Shown here: piece by piece, positions 58,912 to 64,000 of the stretch
Position numbering within the stretch: position 1 is the stretch's first letter
Layout of the letters: each line of letters begins with the position of its first letter
NCBI GenBank assembly: GCA_039707655.1
Contig: CM077668.1
Coordinates: forward strand, 402,052,130-402,116,129
Reading direction: 5' to 3'
Length of the DNA stretch: 64,000 nucleotides
From: Elymus sibiricus
Lineage: Eukaryota; Streptophyta; Magnoliopsida; Poales; Poaceae
The notes under the pieces: generated by a model
What the model was told of the DNA's origin: nothing
Database searches by the model: none
What the model saw: the letters and a program-made list of their open reading frames with translations, nothing else
Made by a program: the position numbers and the translations under genes

Positions 58912-59654
58912 GTTGGATGATGGTGGCGCTGGAGGACTTCAACCTGCTGTTGTGTAGCGAGCGCTGCTGTTTTTGTTTTAGCCGGTTCCTGTGGTGGTCT
59001 GTCGTGTGTTTTGCTGTGCTTATGTCCTGTAATATAACTGATATTTGGCGTTTAAGTAGGGATGGAGGCAGACGGGCTGTGCCTCGAGCTGCTCCTTCTC
59101 TGCTTTCCCTATTGCTCCTAGTAGTAGTAGTTTAGGGTGTTCGTTTGGTGATTGTGCTGGAACTGGACCCTGTAGCTCGACGCTGGTTTCCCTTAATGGA
59201 AATCGGAAGGGGAAGCCCTTCTTTGTTTCAAAAAATAAAATAAAAACACTGCCACAGTTAGATGTTGTTGCCCTTTTCAATCTGGGTTTTGTCTAGACAT
59301 GATGAACAATTAACCCTCGTGCTTTTGTACAGTTTGTAAGCTAGAGTTAGATGTTGTTGCCCTTTTCAACTCCGCTATGGCTGTCATATTTTCTTTGAAA
59401 CAAGGCAAATGGCTTGCCATTTCTTTAATTAAGTGAGAAATATTATAACAAATCCCAACCAAGGGAAATAACATCACTCTCGCCGGCTCCTTGAGCTCAT
59501 TGTGCATTATAGAACCCAAGTGCCTAGCGCCCGCCAGCAGCCACAAACTTATTTTGAGCTAGCACACCAAATGGGCTGTAATTCCTAATAAGAAAGGCTG
59601 CATCGCCGTGACAGATTTGGATTCTGACATTTGGGACCCATAAGGAAAAAGCCT
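58912..59654. other. 3' flank of the F-box gene, possible retroposon end
   Basis: 58920-59245 is GT-rich and ends CCTTCTTTGTTTC then an A-rich run (CAAAAAATAAAATAAAA), like the 3' tail of a LINE or SINE or an old polyadenylated insertion. AGTTAGATGTTGTTGCCCTT occurs at about 59258 and again at about 59346. No gene beyond the F-box end. Confidence 0.4.
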
Positions 59655-60330
59655 ATCCAAGGTGGTGTCGACTTAGTCAACAAACGATTTTGCCTGTCAG
59701 CCATTGGATTGACATGGAACATCTGTCGTGTTTCTTCTATCTCTTGTCTTCTTCCTCCAGACGCCCAAACGAAACCACGCCATCGGTCCCGCCTGCTCTC
59801 GCCTCCCACGGCTGGCTGCACCTCCGCCCACGCATTGCCGCCCCACCGTACCCTCAAACGTTGGCCAGTCCATCCCTCCACTCCCCCACACGTCCTGTTA
59901 TTCTCCGGCGACGTCAGCCCCAACCCGCACCCGCACCCGAACCAGTCAATCCCTTGTACTCCCCTCTGCCTGCGAGTCTGCGACTACACTGCCGCATCTT
60001 CCACGGCTCCTGTTCGTTCCCGTCCGAGGCCTCACCGTCGTCCTCCTCCTTGGTTCGCTCGCCGGGCGCCGCCGTCTGGCGTTGTCAACATGGTCAACAA
60101 CCGAGAGGAATCAGGACATGACTGTACGTGGAGAGGATGACAGTAGGGACCCACGAGGGTCATTGCAGTACGCAAGCAAGTGCCTCCTTATTACAAGACA
60201 AAAAAATGCTTCCTCCTAATGGTTTGACATCTGGGTCCCACGCCATTGTCAACGTAGTCAATAAGCGAGAGAATTGCGCAACGAGCGGCTGACACCAGGG
60301 ATCCAGCAGCTCATGCAGTTGATTTTTTGT
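59655..60330 (+). repeat. Tandem unit T1 (about 0.68 kb, diverged)
   Basis: The first of three related units. Landmarks in order: ACTTAGTCAACAAACGATT (59670), CCATTGGATTGACAT, CTTCTTCCTCCAGACGCCCAAAC, CTGTTATTCTCCGGCGACG (59896), a GC-rich middle, GACAGTAGGGACCCACGAG (60137), and AAGTGCCTCCTTATTAC (60178). Overlapping ORFs in several frames are not conserved as protein between units. Confidence 0.75.
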
Positions 60331-60987
60331 TTTTGAGATGGAGCAGGGTATCAACTGGGCTATGCGGGGCCTGTAGCCCGTCTAGCCCAGGCTTTTATTT
60401 TCTGTTTCCCACATGACCAGCCCAGTTGTTTTTTTCTCTTTCTGAAAATGGCTAGCCCAGTTCTATTTTCTTTGAAGAATACCCAACCGAGGCCTACTTG
60501 CTTTTCTCAGCACTGCTGGGCTGCAAATCTTTCAAGACGAGGAGGGATGTACTCGGGGTTTGCCCAGAAAATGGGCTATAAGTAGTAAGAAATGGGCTAT
60601 AAATTTTAAGAACAACACAGCAAACCGGCAATAGCCACTCAAAAAAAAATGCAAACCGGCAATTAGTTTCAAATTACGGTTTTTCTGGGATTTCAAGATT
60701 TTAAATTTCATTGATTTTTCTGCGAGGAAAATTTCATTGGATTTTAAATTAATATAAATTACTTTTTCAAATTAGTTTGAATCTGACTCAAAATTTTGGG
60801 ATTAAAAACAGTTCGGACCCCACCGTAATATGCAAAATTTCGTTGAATTTTTTAACCGTGGCCAGAATATGGGCTGTAATGCTAACAAAAAGAATATGGG
60901 CTTAAAAAATCCTTAAGAGTTAGCAAATGGGCTGTAAATTATTAAAAATAATGGCAAATGGGTTGTATGATGTTTGCCACCGATTAG
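60331..60987. other. AT-rich spacer with GGGCTATAA / GGGCTGTAA words
   Basis: It contains repeated AATGGGCTATAA, ATGGGCTGTAA and GCCCAG words (60366-60610, 60865-60960). No ORF of interest. It separates T1 from T2. Confidence 0.5.
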
Positions 60988-61674
60988 GAGGCTGACTTGT
61001 GGCCTTACTATGTTGACGCGTACGCAGGGCTTTGTGAACTTAGTCAACAAACGAGGAGTTCTCAAAAAAAGTCAACAAACGATTCTAGCGGCAATGACCG
61101 TTGGATAACATCCAACAGCCGTGCTGCTTCTTCAATCTCTGATCTTCTTGCTCCAGCACCCAAACCAGCACCGGCGGGACCGCCTGCTGCCGCCTCCCGT
61201 GGCCGGCTGTGCTGCCGCGCAGCCCTCACTGCCCCCTCCTACTACCGCACCGCTGGCCAGGCCATCCCTCTACTCACCCACACCTCCTGTTATTCTCCGG
61301 TGACACAGGCCTCACACCGCAGCCGAACCAGTCAACCCTCATACTCCCCTCAGGGTGGGCATCCACTGCCGTGGCTTCGCCGGCTCCGGGTCGTTCCCTT
61401 CCTGGGCCTCGCCGTCGTCCACCGCGTTGGTGCTCTCGGCACGGCGTGGTCAATGTGGTCAACAAACGACAGCCATCGGAAGAGGAATGTACATGGAGAG
61501 GCTGACAGTAGGGACCCACATGGTCCATGGCCGCACGCAAGCAATTCCGCAAAAAAAATGGTTCCTCCCCCTGATAGCTGGGACTCATCAGCTATATCTT
61601 CGCACGGAAGGAAGTGCCTCCTTATTACGCGAAAAAAAGATTCCTACCATGACAAGGCGGACTCACCATATTTG
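60988..61674 (+). repeat. Tandem unit T2
   Basis: Starts GGCTGACTTGTGG and TTGACGCGTACGCAGGGC (61013), then ACTTAGTCAACAAACGA, GACCGTTGGAT, GATCTTCTTGCTCCAGC, CTGTTATTCTCCGGTGAC (61287), GACAGTAGGGACCCACATG and GTGCCTCCTTATTACGCG. One frame is open for 226 codons (60997-61677), but the residues are low-complexity Pro/Ser/Arg and are not preserved in T1 or T3, so I do not call it a gene. Confidence 0.8.
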
Positions 61675-62340
61675 TAGGCTGACTTGTGGGCCTACTAAGT
61701 TGACGCGTACGCAGGGCTTTGTCAACTTAGTCAACATACGATTCTAGTAGCAGCGACCGTTGGATGTTAATCCAATGTCCGTGTTGCTTCTTCAATCTCT
61801 GATCTTCTTGCTCCAGCCGCCCAAACCAGCTCCGGTGGGACCGCCTGCTCCTGCCTCCCATGGTCGTCTGTGCTGCCGCGCATGCCTCACCGCCCCACCC
61901 TACTCCCACCGCTGGCCAGGCCTTCCCTCTACTCACCCACATCCCATGTTATTCTCCGGCAACGGAAGCCTCACACCGCAGCCAAACCAGCCAACCCTCG
62001 TACTCCCCTCCGCATGGCCATCCACTGCCGCGTCTTCCCCGGCTCTGCATAGTTCCCTTCCTAGGACTCGCCGTCGTCCACCGCCTTGGTGCTTTCGGCA
62101 CGGCGTGGTCAACGTGGTCAATGAACGACAGCCATCGGAAGAGAACTGTACGCAGTGAGGCTGACAGCTGGACCCACCAGCTACATCTTCACACGCAAGG
62201 AAGTTCCTCCTTATTATGCGAGCAAAAAAAATGATTCCTCCCCCCTGAGCTGGGACCCGTAGCTATATCTTCGCATGCAAGGAAGTGCCTCCTTATCCTC
62301 CCTGACAGCTGGGACCCACCCGGTCGAAGCGTATGTAGCG
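61675..62340 (+). repeat. Tandem unit T3
   Basis: Repeats the T2 landmarks with a period of about 687 bp: TTGACGCGTACGCAGGGC at 61700, GACCGTTGGAT, GATCTTCTTGCTCCAGC, TGTTATTCTCCGGCAACG (61948) and AAGTTCCTCCTTATTATGCG. T2 and T3 are closer to each other than to T1. Confidence 0.8.
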
Positions 62341-62378
62341 TTGTCTGTCTGGTCGCGAACGTGTACGTACATACTGGT

Positions 62379-63098
62379 TGATACGTCCAATTTGCATCAT
62401 GATTTCCTACTGTTATTTATTATGTTTTTTTACCATTATGTCACTTTATGGTACAATTCTTATGCCTTTTCTCTCTTAATTTGCAACATTTACATGAAGA
62501 GGGAGAATGCCGGCAGCTGGAATTCTGGACCTGAAATAGCCATATCAGATATACCTATTCTACAGAGCTCCAATTGACCTGAAATTTTACGGAGATTTTT
62601 TATTGAATATATAAAACATACTGGAGAAAAGAGATAACAGAGGGGACCCACCAGCTGCCCACAAGGCAGTAGGGCGCAGCCCCCCTGGGCGCGCCCTAGT
62701 GCCTTGTGCGGCCACAGCTGGCGTCTGGCCCCTCCTTCTGCTATATGAAGCCATTTGCCCTAAAAAAATCAAGAGAAGGCTTTCGGGACGAAGCGCCGCC
62801 GTATCGAGGCGGAACCTGGGCAGGAGCTATTTTGCTCTCCGGCGGAGCGATTCCGCCGGGGATACTTCCCTCCGGGAGGGGGAAATCGAAGCCATTGACA
62901 TCACCAACGATCCTCTCATCGTGGGAGGACCAATCTTCATCAACATCTTCACCAGCACCATCTCATCTCAAACCCTAGTTCATCTCTTGTATTCAATCTT
63001 TGTCTCAAAACCTCAGATTGGTACATGTGGGTTGCTAGTAGTGTTGATTACATCTTGTAGTTGATGCTAGTTGGTTTATTTGGTGGAAGATTACTACT
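62379..63098 (+). repeat. Partial LTR of Gypsy family A
   Basis: It starts TGATACGTCCAATTTGC and follows the reverse complement of the solo LTR at 33086-34608 closely for about 715 bp (CCGGCAGCTGGAATTCTGG, GGCGGAGCGATTCCGCC, GATGCTAGTTGG). It breaks at about 63093 where the family B LTR begins. The remaining 0.8 kb is not in the window. Confidence 0.82.
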
Positions 63099-64000
63099 TG
63101 TAGCTTGCGTTGGTATTTTCCCCGAAGAGAAAGGGATAATGCAGCATAGTAGAGGTAAGTTTTTCCCCTAGTTATGAAACCAAGGTTATCAATCCAGTAG
63201 GAGAATCACGCAACACCTCGTTAGCAGTACCTGCACACAAACAACAAATCCTTGCACCCAACGCAAACGAGGGGTTGTCAATCCCTCAGCGGTAAATTGC
63301 AAGATTAAATTGTATGGTGATAGATAGATAGATTAAACAAAAATACAAAATAAAATAAATAAAGAAAAAGTGCAGCAAGTATTTTTAGGGTTTTAATATA
63401 TGATTTAGATAGACCCGGGGGGCATAGTTTTCACTAGAGGCTTCTCTCAAGAAAATAGCATTCGGTGGGTAGACAAATTACTGTTGGGCAATTGATAGAA
63501 AAGCAAATAATCATGACGATATCCAAGGAATTGATCATGTATATAGGCAACACGTCCGAGACAAGTAGACTAACTCCTGCCTGCATCTACTACTATTACT
63601 CCACACATCGACCGCTATCCAGCATGCATCTAGTGTATTAAGTCCATAAAGAACGGAGTAACGCCTTAAGCAAGATGACATGATGTAGACAAAGTAAACT
63701 CACGCATGAATAAACCCCATCTTTTTACCCTTAATAGCAATGATACATACGTGTCATGTCCCTTTCTGTCACTGGGATTGAGCACCGCAAGATCGAACCC
63801 ATTACAAAGCACCTCTTCCCATGGCAAGATAAATCAATCTAGTTGGCCAAACCAAATCAATAGATCGGAGAAGAACTACGAAGCTATAATAATCATGCAT
63901 AAAAGAGATCAGAGAAGACTCAAATAATATTCATGGATAATCTGATCATAAACTCACAATTCATCGGATCCCAACAAACACACCGCAAAAAGTGATTACA
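63099..64000 (-). repeat. Partial LTR of Gypsy family B, continues off window
   Basis: It begins TGTAGCTTGCGTTGG, the reverse complement of the 3' edge of the family B LTRs (20107 and 24858), and matches their 3' 0.9 kb to the window end. Because the LTR edge abuts family A sequence, a family B element or solo LTR inserted into the family A LTR. Its other end is unseen. Confidence 0.85.

Noticed and set aside
59631..62234. Pro/Ser/Arg-rich ORFs of 120-226 residues
   Set aside because: Frames are not conserved between tandem units T1, T2 and T3, and overlap on both strands.
1..64000. CRISPR array, prokaryotic operon or phage-type defence system
   Set aside because: No spaced identical repeats with unique spacers and no prokaryotic gene layout; the sequence is plant repeat DNA.

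Overview
The window looks like intergenic DNA from a large grass genome, most probably Triticeae (wheat, Aegilops, barley). The evidence is an almost continuous layer of nested LTR retrotransposons, including LTRs of the type I know from BARE/Angela/WIS Copia elements, plus CACTA, Stowaway-like and other MITE remnants. I see no prokaryotic gene organisation, no rRNA or tRNA gene and no intact host protein gene. Family names come from memory of sequence style and were not checked against a database.

Layout. (1) 1-2942: the 3' end of a Copia element with its 3' LTR. (2) 2943-18559: a minus-strand Copia element (gag, protease, integrase, primer site, part of an LTR), split by a complete plus-strand Gypsy chromovirus at 4776-16522. 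The chromovirus has two LTRs, an extra ORF before gag, and one gag-pol frame with six nonsense codons and no frameshift. (3) About 18560-24858: a Gypsy-type element without pol, carrying one unusual short ORF. (4) 24859-27217: a CACTA end that contains a MITE, which in turn contains a solo LTR. (5) 27218-38070: low-copy-looking sequence with three related segments (R1, R2, R3), MITEs, a GC-rich gene-like remnant and a solo Gypsy LTR. (6) 38735-58911: an FBD-type F-box/LRR gene, the only recognisable host gene. It is broken by a frameshift, a nonsense codon, and an 18.6-kb tandem array of one Copia element (LTR-internal-LTR-internal-LTR-partial internal). (7) 58912-62378: gene 3' flank and three diverged tandem repeat units of about 0.69 kb. 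(8) 62379-64000: two partial Gypsy LTRs of the same families seen at 33 kb and 18-24 kb, the second continuing off the window.

No set of genes here forms a working pathway. The interest lies in how the elements are nested and duplicated, in the decay pattern of their ORFs (stops of the kind left by methylcytosine deamination), in a pre-gag ORF of unknown role, and in the R1/R2/R3 repeats, which I cannot assign. All exon boundaries, LTR ends and identity estimates are by-eye readings.
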